Positions 1 to 6,342 of a DNA stretch of 10,405 nucleotides are shown here, one piece after another. How positions within the stretch are numbered: position 1 is the first letter of the stretch; each line of letters starts with the position of its first letter. The DNA comes from Gammaproteobacteria bacterium UBA5338 (GTDB taxonomy: Bacteria > Pseudomonadota > Gammaproteobacteria > Pseudomonadales > UBA5862), in NCBI GenBank assembly GCA_002408105.1, contig DHQM01000065.1, forward strand, positions 1-10,405, written 5' to 3'. The translations under genes and the position numbers were made by a program. Under the pieces are notes generated by a model that saw only the letters and a list, made by a program, of their open reading frames with translations, made no database searches and was not told the DNA's origin.

Positions 1-355
1 CGACACCTTGAACGGTGCGGCGTTGGTCCCCATGCGTCGGTTCATCCATGGCGATAAACATGGGAGTGTGGAAGTCTTCGAGCGGGTCCATGATCGCGAT
101 GGAGGGCTCCGAGGAAAACACTTCCGGGTTACCTTCGACTTCCATGATGTCGTTGAATTTGGTCACCGACCAGTAGGGGCCATACTCTGAGTCCTTGCAG
201 TAGTGAACCGGATCCTCCTGACGCAGGCGATCAAAAAACCCCCACATCGTGTTGGTCCGAAACAACTCGCGTTGAGAAACATCGTAGTCTGCCAACGGGA
301 CCTCATACGGGTCCTTGCCCACCATGTGGTTGTACTCTTTTTCGACTGCGCTCAT
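1..355 (-). CDS. cyp153: Cytochrome P450, CYP153 family alkane hydroxylase (N-terminal part; continues beyond left edge)
   Basis: The visible 118 residues are the N-terminal part of a soluble bacterial P450. Stretches such as DPVHYCKDSEYGPYWSVTKF, VFSSEPSI and FIAMDEPTHGDQRRTV match the CYP153 family as I know it. Family members hydroxylate the terminal carbon of medium-chain alkanes, and some also act on fatty acids or cyclic compounds. The haem-binding cysteine, the I-helix and the substrate-access regions lie outside the window, so catalytic competence cannot be checked. The ATG at 355 is preceded by AAGAGGT at a normal distance, which supports this start. It is the last visible gene of a minus-strand cassette: the ferredoxin gene ends 69 nt upstream and the reductase lies before that. 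This supplies the two electron-transfer partners that class I bacterial P450s need. Family assignment is firm; substrate range is inference. Confidence 0.93.
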   Translation of the reverse strand, partial: MSAVEKEYNHMVGKDPYEVPLADYDVSQRELFRTNTMWGFFDRLRQEDPVHYCKDSEYGPYWSVTKFNDIMEVEGNPEVFSSEPSIAIMDPLEDFHTPMFIAMDEPTHGDQRRTVQGV

Positions 356-424
356 TGCGAATACCTCTTGGTGTCAACTGCAGGACCCAGGGCCCCGACT
401 GAAAGAACCTCTCCGATGGGCCAG

Positions 425-745
425 TTAGAACTGGAACTCTGGCAATTTAACCACCAGGCCATCTAGGTCCTCGGTGATCTTGATCTGGCACGACAGCCGG
501 GAGTTGGGCTGACGGTCCGGGTTCAGGCTCATGATGGCCTCTTCAGCGTCGTGCGGCATGCCAACTTTGGGCATCCAGCTCTCATCCACGTAGACATGGC
601 AAGTGGCGCAGTTGCACTCACCGCCGCAGTCCGCGTCGATCCCTGGCACCAGGTTGTCTACCGCCACGTTCATAACCGACAAGCCAGGCTCGCCGTCCAG
701 AACGATTTTGTCGCCGTCATGCTTGACAAAGGTGATTTTGGCCAT
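425..745 (-). CDS. [2Fe-2S] ferredoxin, adrenodoxin/putidaredoxin type (P450 redox partner)
   Basis: This 106-residue protein has the full length of a vertebrate-type/adrenodoxin-like [2Fe-2S] ferredoxin. The cluster ligands fit the spacing C-x5-C-x2-C-x36-C: Cys40, Cys46, Cys49 and Cys86. The cluster loop reads [13 protein letters not shown], and RLSCQI surrounds the fourth ligand. Cys44 is an extra non-ligand cysteine often seen in this loop. The protein would carry single electrons in the cytoplasm from the adjacent FAD reductase to the CYP153 P450. The ATG at 745 follows GAGGACC about 8 nt upstream. The gene sits 166 nt downstream of the reductase gene and 69 nt upstream of the P450 gene, all on the minus strand. 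The 166-nt gap could hold a separate promoter, but I saw no convincing one. A housekeeping Isc-type ferredoxin is an alternative, made unlikely by the neighbours. Confidence 0.95.
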   Translation of the reverse strand: MAKITFVKHDGDKIVLDGEPGLSVMNVAVDNLVPGIDADCGGECNCATCHVYVDESWMPKVGMPHDAEEAIMSLNPDRQPNSRLSCQIKITEDLDGLVVKLPEFQF

Positions 746-911
746 TGATGGTCCTCATGTATTAAATGGTGTGACTTATTTTGATCCCTTGGGTTTCACA
801 CTAACGCATTCTGTCGCTTGGCCCCCTGCGGCGACCAATTCGCAGAATTCGATGGCAGCCACGGCCGCCACCCTGCGGTAGTTCATTTTGCGACCAACGG
901 CACTGCTGCGG

Positions 912-2126
912 TCAGCCCTCAATTACAGCGTCCTTCACGTCGACCGCCGGATCGGCCAGCCGGCGGGCATCGAATTTCTTGCCATACATTTGGCGCCCAG
1001 CCATGAAATCACGCGCCGAGTTGACTGCATCGACGGCAACCAGTTTGTCGCCTTTAAGATAGAAGATGGCGAACGCATTCACAGCTTGGTCACCGCGCAC
1101 CACCTGGGTGTCACCGTCGGCAGAAAATCCGACCATTTGCAGCTTCAGTTCATACTGGTCCGACCAAAACCAAGGGACTGCGGCGTAGACCTTGTCCTGG
1201 CCCATGATGTTGGCTGCAATCACTTTGGCCTGGTCCATGGCATTGGGGACCGACTCCAGGCGCAGACGCCGTCCCAACAGTGGGTTGGGGTGGTTGCTGC
1301 AATCCCCAGCCGCGTACACGTGGGGCGCCGAGGTTCGACAGTGGTCGTCCGTCACGATGCCATTTTCGCACTGAATTCCAGCGGCTTCAGCGATTTCCAC
1401 ATTCGGGATGATGCCGATGCCAACGATCACCAGGTCGGCATCCACCTCGGTATCTCCGCAAAGCACCTTGGTGACGCGGCCGTCTTCACCGGCAAACCCG
1501 CTGACCCCGGTTTGCTTCAAGACGCGAACGCCGCGTCCTGTATGCAACTGGTCATAGAAAGCGCTCATTTCAGGCGTGGTGACACGCTTCAGGATGCGGT
1601 CTTCCATTTCGATCACTGTCACGTCGAGCCCCAGAGTCTTGGCGACCGATGCGACTTCCAGCCCGATGTATCCTCCACCCACGATGGCGAGCTTTTTCTT
1701 CGGCTGCATCAGCTTTTTGATCAGTGCCACGTCATCCAATGTGCGCAGGTAGTGGATGCCGTCGAGGTCACTGCCTTCGATCTTCAGCCTGCGCGGTCGG
1801 CTGCCGGTCGCAAGAATCAGGTCGCTGTATTCCAGCGTCTCGCCCTTATCGGTCACCACAGCGCGGGCTTCTACATCAATGCGCTCGATGCACTCACCGA
1901 TTCTCAGGGTGATGTGCTGGTCCTCATAGAACCGGCGGGCACGCAGGAACACACGCCCTTCTTCGTGCTCTCCCGACAGGTACTGTTTGGAGAGCAGCGG
2001 GCGCTGGTACGGCAGGTGCGGCTCATCTCCGAACATGTAGATGTCGTCTTTGCACCCCAATTGCCGCAGACTTGCAGCGGCCTGTCCGCCGGCCTGTCCG
2101 GCTCCGATGATTACGATACGGCTCAT
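912..2126 (-). CDS. NAD(P)H-dependent FAD ferredoxin reductase (putidaredoxin/rubredoxin reductase type)
   Basis: This 404-residue flavoprotein has the two Rossmann folds of the glutathione-reductase-like ferredoxin reductases. The FAD-binding IIGAGQAGG lies at residues 6-14. PYQRPLLSK at 39-47 is typical of putidaredoxin and rubredoxin reductases. ATGSRPR lies at 106-112, the NAD(P)H-binding IVGGGYIGLEVAS at 148-160, the second FAD motif AAGDC at 272-276, and the conserved ESVPNAMDQA at 291-300. No active-site disulfide pair is present, as expected for this one-electron-donor class. It should oxidise NAD(P)H and reduce the [2Fe-2S] ferredoxin encoded next. It is the first gene of the cassette, with a long leader of roughly 150 nt from a candidate promoter near 2282-2309. 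The Shine-Dalgarno sequence before the ATG at 2126 is weak (AAGAG). Coenzyme preference cannot be read with confidence; the acidic residue Glu173 after the second fold's beta strand favours NADH. Confidence 0.95.
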   Translation of the reverse strand: MSRIVIIGAGQAGGQAAASLRQLGCKDDIYMFGDEPHLPYQRPLLSKQYLSGEHEEGRVFLRARRFYEDQHITLRIGECIERIDVEARAVVTDKGETLEYSDLILATGSRPRRLKIEGSDLDGIHYLRTLDDVALIKKLMQPKKKLAIVGGGYIGLEVASVAKTLGLDVTVIEMEDRILKRVTTPEMSAFYDQLHTGRGVRVLKQTGVSGFAGEDGRVTKVLCGDTEVDADLVIVGIGIIPNVEIAEAAGIQCENGIVTDDHCRTSAPHVYAAGDCSNHPNPLLGRRLRLESVPNAMDQAKVIAANIMGQDKVYAAVPWFWSDQYELKLQMVGFSADGDTQVVRGDQAVNAFAIFYLKGDKLVAVDAVNSARDFMAGRQMYGKKFDARRLADPAVDVKDAVIEG

Positions 2127-2150
2127 AACTCTTATCTACGCTGTTTTCAG

Positions 2151-2167
2151 GGCTGATCGCTTCAGCC
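2151..2167 (-). other. Perfect 6-bp hairpin in the leader of the reductase gene
   Basis: On the minus strand GGCTGA (2162-2167) and TCAGCC (2151-2156) form a perfect stem around a 5-nt loop, ending 24 nt before the reductase start codon. No T-run follows, so it is not an intrinsic terminator. It may shape the 5' leader and affect translation of a gene whose Shine-Dalgarno sequence is weak. Functional importance is unproven, since a 6-bp stem can occur by chance. Confidence 0.3.
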
Positions 2168-2259
2168 AGGCCCTCTTTCTGATACCCAGCTTGCAGCGCG
2201 CGCAATCTGCCCCATCCACGCAGAGGCGTCAACCCGGGCCACCTGCGTCAGACTGTCAA

Positions 2260-2272
2260 ATTGTACGACAAT
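2260..2272. promoter_or_regulatory. Candidate operator: 13-bp inverted repeat ATTGT-N3-ACAAT form
   Basis: ATTGTACGACAAT has two perfect 5-bp arms around a 3-bp centre. Its T-N-GT-N3-AC-N-A core resembles operators of the FadR subfamily of GntR regulators. It lies about 10 nt downstream of the candidate -10 box (2282-2287), so it would cover roughly the start of the transcript, a classic place for a repressor. No regulator gene is in the window, so both the binding protein and the inducer are unknown. The repeat is seen; its role is inference. Confidence 0.45.
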
Positions 2273-2281
2273 CTCACAATA

Positions 2282-2309
2282 AGGATAAACCTATTTCCTT
2301 ACCAGTCAA
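2282..2309 (-). promoter_or_regulatory. Candidate sigma-70 promoter of the reductase-ferredoxin-P450 cassette
   Basis: On the minus strand TTGACT (2304-2309) and TATCCT (2282-2287) are separated by 16 bp. They match the -35 and -10 consensus at 5 of 6 and 4 of 6 positions. The segment is A/T-rich compared with the surrounding genes and lies in the 212-nt gap between the 143-residue unknown gene and the reductase. Transcription would begin near 2275, giving a leader of about 150 nt, and would run directly through the inverted repeat at 2260-2272. Confidence 0.45.
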
Positions 2310-2338
2310 AGGGTTTTTTTAGCAGTCGGGCGAGCACA

Positions 2339-2770
2339 TCACGCAGTGTCCACCCCCAGTGCCGCCGCACAATCGGACGCGTTCATGGCGAGGGCCAGAA
2401 GGGCGGCACCAACTTCGGTCGGCCACTCCTGATCAGCCAAATCGCGCAGGTGCCGACGCCACAACCGTTCCGCGCGCACCAAGGCTGGCGGCACACCACC
2501 GGCACCAAAATGGACCCGCGCCCAGTCCATCAACCCACCGAGCGCCGCACGTTCAGGGTTGCCGGCAGCGGCTAGCCGCCCTGCAGTCAGTTGGGCCCGC
2601 GCCAGCTGCTCCAACCCTTGCCGCCGTTCATCCAATGTTCGAGCCAGCCGTTTCAGATTGGGCAATTGCTCAGCGTCAGGGGCTTGCAGCAACATCTCCA
2701 TGCGCTCACACAACTCTTCCCCATGCGCCTGCAAGTCGCTCAACTGTTGAGCTTGCACGTCAGTGAGCAT
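2339..2770 (-). CDS. Hypothetical protein, 143 aa, helical, unknown function
   Basis: I do not recognise this protein. The preferred start is the ATG at 2770, giving MLTDVQAQQLSDLQ. An in-frame ATG at 2821 would lie well inside the upstream lipid-kinase gene and adds the unconvincing MHCLSSSLIHRPTLGCS. With the chosen start, the first 11 nt overlap the end of the kinase gene, which points to translational coupling. The chain looks almost entirely alpha-helical: residues 1-60 are rich in Gln, Glu and Leu and could form a coiled coil or helical hairpin (LKRLARTLDERRQGLEQLARAQL). A more hydrophobic second half follows, with GLMDWARVHFGAGGVPPALVRAERLWRRHLRDLADQ split around a GAGG turn. No signal peptide or clear transmembrane segment is visible. 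As last gene of the mscS-PLDc_N-kinase run, it may act with the lipid kinase, but that is neighbourhood inference only. Confidence 0.7.
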   Translation of the reverse strand: MLTDVQAQQLSDLQAHGEELCERMEMLLQAPDAEQLPNLKRLARTLDERRQGLEQLARAQLTAGRLAAAGNPERAALGGLMDWARVHFGAGGVPPALVRAERLWRRHLRDLADQEWPTEVGAALLALAMNASDCAAALGVDTA

Positions 2771-3650
2771 GCTGCACCCCAAGGTCGGCCGATGAATCAG
2801 TGATGAAGACAGACAGTGCATGGCGGTGCACGCGAATCAAACGCGGCACCTGCTCCACAGGCTCACCGTCCATGGACACCGAGGGTTGCCCGGATGCCTG
2901 GACGTGAAAACTTTGGCTGGACAGATGGACCAGCCCGCCGTTATCACTGCCAATGTTACGCGTCAACTTCGCGCGCACCCAGTGCCACAAAAGATGCGAA
3001 ACCGGAAGCTGGGGAACCGCGATCAAATCAAGCCGACCATCGTCAATCGCCGCACCAGGAACAGACTCCCCGCCACCAAAACTGGGTCCGTTTGCGACAG
3101 CGACCTCGAGCCAACGCCCATGCAGCTCCTCGCCATCGCCCGTGCACACCTGGACGTGAATGCCGTCGCGCTGGCAAATTTTACGGGCGATCTCACGCAG
3201 ATAGGCAAGACGCCCCCAGCGACGCTTGTGCACAGTGGCCACTGTGCGGGAAACCGTGGCACCCGCACCGATGTGGAGAACATTCACGAAAAATGCGCCG
3301 TCGGCCTCGGCGAGATCGATCAAGCGCACCCCCCCAGCCGCAATGACCTCTACCGCGCCCTGTGGATCAAGCGGGACCCCCAACGACCTGGCGAGGTCAT
3401 TCCCCGTGCCGGAGGGCAGCAGACCCAGCCGCAAAGATCGCCGCATGCATTCGCCGAGCAGCGCGTGCCAGGTCCCGTCTCCACCCGCAACCAGCAGGTC
3501 GTCGCCGCTTTCAACAAGGTGCTGCCAGCCCTCTCCGACCTCCCAGCACCCACTCAGAGCAACCCCCGAAGCCGCGAGACGGCAGCGCCAAAACTCGAGG
3601 CCCCGTTCACCACTTCCCGCCCTGGGGTTCACCAGCAAATGGGTGGCCAT
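2760..3650 (-). CDS. Diacylglycerol kinase-family lipid kinase (YegS/LCB5 type)
   Basis: The 296 residues match the usual length of bacterial YegS/DgkB/LCB5-type lipid kinases. Visible hallmarks are the N-terminal NPRAGSG (8-14), the nucleotide-binding GGDGTWHALL (56-65) and PSGTGNDLAR (79-88). The C-terminal beta-sandwich follows, carrying DDGRLDL and SMDGEP, the latter close to the catalytic acidic region of the family. Such enzymes phosphorylate diacylglycerol or related lipids with ATP at the inner face of the cytoplasmic membrane. In bacteria this often recycles diacylglycerol released from phospholipid-derived transfer reactions. The ATG at 3650 lies 6 nt after the stop of the PLDc_N gene, with AAGGGTGA about 9 nt upstream, so the two are probably cotranscribed and coupled. 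The 3' end overlaps the next gene by 11 nt. The exact lipid substrate (diacylglycerol, phosphatidylglycerol or sphingoid-like) cannot be inferred. Confidence 0.92.
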   Translation of the reverse strand: MATHLLVNPRAGSGERGLEFWRCRLAASGVALSGCWEVGEGWQHLVESGDDLLVAGGDGTWHALLGECMRRSLRLGLLPSGTGNDLARSLGVPLDPQGAVEVIAAGGVRLIDLAEADGAFFVNVLHIGAGATVSRTVATVHKRRWGRLAYLREIARKICQRDGIHVQVCTGDGEELHGRWLEVAVANGPSFGGGESVPGAAIDDGRLDLIAVPQLPVSHLLWHWVRAKLTRNIGSDNGGLVHLSSQSFHVQASGQPSVSMDGEPVEQVPRLIRVHRHALSVFITDSSADLGVQHAH

Positions 3651-3656
3651 GGCCCA

Positions 3657-3839
3657 TCAGTCACCCTTGGGGCCCAGAAGAAACCACAGAACCAACCCCA
3701 GCAGTGGCAACATCAGCACCAGCACAATCCAGAGCACCTTTTTCGCTGTGGTTGCGTCGCTTTGCAGTGTTTTTACGATGGCCCATATGTCCAACACCAG
3801 CAGTACGAAACCAAAAAAACCTCCCACTTCCACGTTCAT
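3657..3839 (-). CDS. Small membrane protein with a stand-alone PLDc_N domain
   Basis: This 60-residue protein has two transmembrane helices (about residues 6-23 and 34-54 from the chosen start), joined by a short polar loop, KTLQSDATTAKK. It ends in GPKGD. The sequence GFFGFVLLVLDIWAIVKTL and the KKVLWIVLVLMLPLLGLVLWFLLGP stretch fit the PLDc_N domain, the two-helix membrane anchor found before the catalytic domains of many cardiolipin synthases. It is also common as a free-standing bacterial protein of unknown role. An ATG at 3845 is also in frame, but the Shine-Dalgarno GAGAGG directly abuts it. The ATG at 3839 has that site at the normal 6-nt spacing, so I chose 3839. It lies 58 nt after mscS and 6 nt before the lipid-kinase gene. 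A structural or regulatory role in the membrane is plausible but not shown. Confidence 0.85.
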   Translation of the reverse strand: MNVEVGGFFGFVLLVLDIWAIVKTLQSDATTAKKVLWIVLVLMLPLLGLVLWFLLGPKGD

Positions 3840-3845
3840 GTCCAT

Positions 3846-3851
3846 CCTCTC
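3846..3851 (-). promoter_or_regulatory. Ribosome binding site deciding the PLDc_N start
   Basis: GAGAGG on the minus strand touches the ATG at 3845 but stands 6 nt before the ATG at 3839. That favours the shorter 60-residue product over the 62-residue one. Confidence 0.6.
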
Positions 3852-3874
3852 GATCTAGATTGCTGTTGGCACTG

Positions 3875-3894
3875 CCACCGGATAGGGCCGGCGG
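3875..3894 (-). other. Hairpin directly after the mscS stop codon
   Basis: On the minus strand CCGCCGG (3888-3894) and CCGGTGG (3875-3881) can form a 7-bp stem with one G-U pair around a 6-nt loop, starting 3 nt after the mscS stop codon. No T-run follows, so it is not a standard intrinsic terminator. It could protect the 3' end of the mscS message or lower expression of the downstream small genes. Both are inference. Confidence 0.35.
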
Positions 3895-3897
3895 AAT

Positions 3898-6168
3898 TCA
3901 TGCGGCATCGGCACTCTCCGCCTCCACCGCTTCGGTATCCTTGGCGACAAGTGATTCGGTGAGAATGCGTGCCGGCGGTGCCTCACCCTCTTTGCCAATG
4001 CCGAAATACAGTGTTCTGTGCGGGAACGGGATTTCAATGCCAAGTTCATCGAACCGCTGCTTGATGCGGCGGTTGAATGCCCGTCCGACGGCCCACTGCT
4101 TGATGGGCTGCGTTTTGAAGCGGCCTTTGATCACCACCGCCGAATCACCAAACGCGTCCACCCCAAAAATCTCCACTGGTTCCAGCATCAAGGGCCCGAT
4201 GTCTTCGCTCTGCTGAAGTTCAGCGCCAACCTCCTCAATGACCTCCATGACCTGGTCCACGTCCTCTCGGTAAGCGACTCCCAAATCGAACACGTAATTG
4301 GAAAAGTCCTTGGTGAGGTTACTCACGGTATCGATGGAGCTGAAAGGTATGGTGTGCACCACACCGCCAAGGTCTCGCAACTGCACGGATCGAATGTTGA
4401 GGCTCTCCACCACCCCGGCCGTCCCCGAAAGGGACACGACGTCGCCCACCGACATCAGGTTCTGGACCAGAATGAACGCCCCGTTGATCACATCCTGCAC
4501 CAGCCTTTGCGCCCCGAAGCCAATTGCCAGTCCCAGCACGCCGGCGCCGGCCAGCAGTGGCCCCGTGTCTACACCCAGCTCCGACAGCAGCATCAGGCTC
4601 GTGATCAACACCAGCACCACCAACAGTGCGTTGCGCGCGACGCTCAGCAACGTCTTCATGCGCGCTCCGCTACTGCCAGGCCCCTCGGTCGAAACCTGGC
4701 GCTGCAAGTACGCTCGAATGAAACCACTCGCCACCACCCACACACACCAAGCAATCGCCAGGATCAGGCCCAACCGCGCCGCCAGTCCAAGCAGCCGCTG
4801 CCCCCAGTCGCTGGCGACCCAGGCCAGGCCGTCCAACCCCCATACCTGCAACAAGACCAGCGCCGACAAAAACCACAACACCACAGCAACAGCACGCTCC
4901 AGTGCCGGGATGTAGCGATTGAGCCGCAATTCCAGGGCGGGAAACCGCTCATCCAATTCCCGCTGCAATTTCAAGCTGCGTCTGAACACCAGTTGAACTG
5001 CCCTTAAGGCCAGCTGCAGCACCAGCAAGACCACAGCTGTCTTGAGCGCCGCTGCGGCCAAAAAGCTACCCGCTCCGCGCACATCCAGAACCCAGAGGAC
5101 ATACACCAGCAGCGCCATGGCGCCCATCAACCAGTGCCAGCTTGCGGCCACCCGCTGGCGCGCCCTGGAAGCCCCCATGGGTGCAAGCAGCGCAGCCACC
5201 TCCTGTCGATTTTGCGCAATGAACACCAGCGACAGCCCCAGGGGCAAGAGCACCAACAGCTTCACCAAACCAGCTGCCGCGTCGGGCGCCAACTCCAGCC
5301 CGACCGCGAGGTGCCCACCGAAGTAGGCCACGGCCACCGCCACCACCAAACGCATGGACCAAATGACCAGGTAGTGGGCGGTTTCGTCGCCCATCTCCCA
5401 AAACCGCATTTCCGTGACCCGGGGCGCCCACAGAGCCAGCGCAACTGCCCGGCCAAGCCCCACCGCCGCCATGACGCCAATGAGGGCGCCGGCCAACTCC
5501 CGCTCTACATCGCTGGGATGCCACAAACCGATCAACAAGTACCCCGACCCGGTTGCGGCGAGCACGGGAGCTGCGTCCAGGAACAGCAGCCAAGCTCCAA
5601 GCGCAGCACGCCCGAAAAAACCATCGGGTAAGGGCTCCGTGGGCTCCGGTCGCAGCCGCTTGGCCACGAGCCACAGACCCACCCAGATTGCGCCTGTCAG
5701 CGCCAACAGCGCCACAATGCCGACGATCGCGTGCAGCACAGCAGAACGCCCCGCCGGGGCGGCCAGCGCCTGGTCCAACTGCGCCGCACCCGCTTTCATT
5801 TGACCCACCACAGCGGCCAGTTGGTCCATTTGCTGCCAAAGCGCACTGACGCCGTCGGCCACTTCGCCAATGAGCGACTGGCCATTCGGGAGTGACGGCA
5901 ACCGCAGCAGATCTTCCGCCGAGTCCTCTTCCCCGGCCGGGCTTGAGTCCCCAGTGCCCATTGCAGCTTCGAGGCGCGCGAGCAGCGCATCCCGGGCGGC
6001 CGGGTCTTGAAGCACTTCGTACAAGGTCTGGAGCGGATCCACCTCGGCCGGATTGGCAGAGGGGCTCGGCTGGGTGGCTGGCACCGCCAACAGGGCGCCC
6101 GCCCAGACCAAGCCGGCCAACAAACAAAGCGGCCTCAGCACCCTGCGCCTCACCCCCTGCTTCAACAT
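3898..6168 (-). CDS. Large MscS-family mechanosensitive channel (YbiO-like architecture)
   Basis: The 756-residue product has an N-terminal signal peptide (basic VRRRVLRPL, then LCLLAGLVWAGALLAVPA, possible cleavage near residue 31). A periplasmic segment follows with helical, heptad-like stretches (GVSALWQQMDQLAAVVGQM). Then come many transmembrane helices from about residue 135, and a C-terminal MscS core. The pore-lining helix at about 536-568 reads AGAGVLGLAIGFGAQRLVQDVINGAFI, with the Gly/Ala packing of MscS TM3. The beta domain follows (VGDVVSLSGTAGVVESLNIRSVQLRD, then HTIPFSSID) and the alpha/beta end carries GIEIPFPHRTLYF. It should open under membrane tension to release solutes on osmotic downshock. 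The length is close to that of E. coli YbiO. A longer in-frame ORF begins at 6255, but the ATG at 6168 has AGGAGG 6 nt upstream and starts the signal peptide. It leads the minus-strand membrane/lipid gene run. The acidic tail (EAVEAESADAA) is variable in the family. Confidence 0.95.
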   Translation of the reverse strand: MLKQGVRRRVLRPLCLLAGLVWAGALLAVPATQPSPSANPAEVDPLQTLYEVLQDPAARDALLARLEAAMGTGDSSPAGEEDSAEDLLRLPSLPNGQSLIGEVADGVSALWQQMDQLAAVVGQMKAGAAQLDQALAAPAGRSAVLHAIVGIVALLALTGAIWVGLWLVAKRLRPEPTEPLPDGFFGRAALGAWLLFLDAAPVLAATGSGYLLIGLWHPSDVERELAGALIGVMAAVGLGRAVALALWAPRVTEMRFWEMGDETAHYLVIWSMRLVVAVAVAYFGGHLAVGLELAPDAAAGLVKLLVLLPLGLSLVFIAQNRQEVAALLAPMGASRARQRVAASWHWLMGAMALLVYVLWVLDVRGAGSFLAAAALKTAVVLLVLQLALRAVQLVFRRSLKLQRELDERFPALELRLNRYIPALERAVAVVLWFLSALVLLQVWGLDGLAWVASDWGQRLLGLAARLGLILAIAWCVWVVASGFIRAYLQRQVSTEGPGSSGARMKTLLSVARNALLVVLVLITSLMLLSELGVDTGPLLAGAGVLGLAIGFGAQRLVQDVINGAFILVQNLMSVGDVVSLSGTAGVVESLNIRSVQLRDLGGVVHTIPFSSIDTVSNLTKDFSNYVFDLGVAYREDVDQVMEVIEEVGAELQQSEDIGPLMLEPVEIFGVDAFGDSAVVIKGRFKTQPIKQWAVGRAFNRRIKQRFDELGIEIPFPHRTLYFGIGKEGEAPPARILTESLVAKDTEAVEAESADAA

Positions 6169-6174
6169 GCATGG

Positions 6175-6180
6175 CCTCCT
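6175..6180 (-). promoter_or_regulatory. Ribosome binding site deciding the mscS start
   Basis: A consensus AGGAGG on the minus strand lies 6 nt before the ATG at 6168. This selects that start over the 29-residue-longer in-frame ATG at 6255, whose extra sequence is polar and would bury the signal peptide. Confidence 0.8.
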
Positions 6181-6329
6181 GAAGCCCAATAACACCCGCC
6201 CATCCAATGGATCCCTCCGACTGGATGAAGGTTCCAACGAATCTACGCTGCCCACGCGAAAGCAGACCAGCCGCGATCATGGCATATTGGGACCGGCCTA
6301 GGGCAGCGCCCGAAGCTTCGAGCCAACAC

Positions 6330-6335
6330 AAGGAG
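6330..6335 (+). promoter_or_regulatory. Ribosome binding site supporting a TTG start
   Basis: AAGGAG ends 7 nt before the TTG at 6343, the first codon of the PLD-VTT gene. A nearby ATG at 6347 is in another frame and opens no long reading frame, so the TTG is the best start. Confidence 0.7.
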
Positions 6336-6342
6336 CGATTCG

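Larger units (their letters stand above)
6169..6342. promoter_or_regulatory. Divergent intergenic region between mscS and the PLD-VTT gene
   Basis: This 174-nt region must hold promoters for both directions unless transcription comes from further away, but I see no strong -35/-10 pair. It contains several short symmetric elements. ATCCA-a-TGGAT lies at 6202-6212, with another TGGAT at 6222-6226, and a perfect 10-bp palindrome CGAAGCTTCG lies at 6311-6320, just before the plus-strand ribosome binding site. Any of these could be regulator sites, but all are short enough to occur by chance. Confidence 0.4.

Noticed and set aside
597..626. Fifth cysteine (Cys44) in the ferredoxin cluster loop as a possible altered cluster
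   Set aside because: The four standard ligands are present with canonical spacing, and an additional cysteine at this position is common in this ferredoxin class.
888..2156. Long plus-strand open frame of 422 codons opposite the reductase
   Set aside because: It is the antisense shadow of the reductase gene, whose product carries all FAD and NAD(P)H motifs. The antisense product is His/Asp-rich without any recognisable domain.
2311..2320. GGG followed by seven T as a plus-strand terminator
   Set aside because: No hairpin precedes it and no plus-strand gene ends there. On the minus strand it reads as an A-run upstream of the candidate promoter.
2820..3962. Plus-strand open frame of 380 codons opposite the lipid kinase and PLDc_N genes
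   Set aside because: It spans two clearly real minus-strand genes and gives a low-complexity His/Gln/Pro/Arg-rich product, typical of antisense frames in GC-rich DNA.
5066..6331. Minus-strand open frame of 421 codons overlapping the 5' half of mscS
   Set aside because: It is in another frame of the same strand and yields Gly/Ala/Arg-rich sequence without hydrophobic segments. The mscS frame has a signal peptide, membrane helices and a consensus ribosome binding site.
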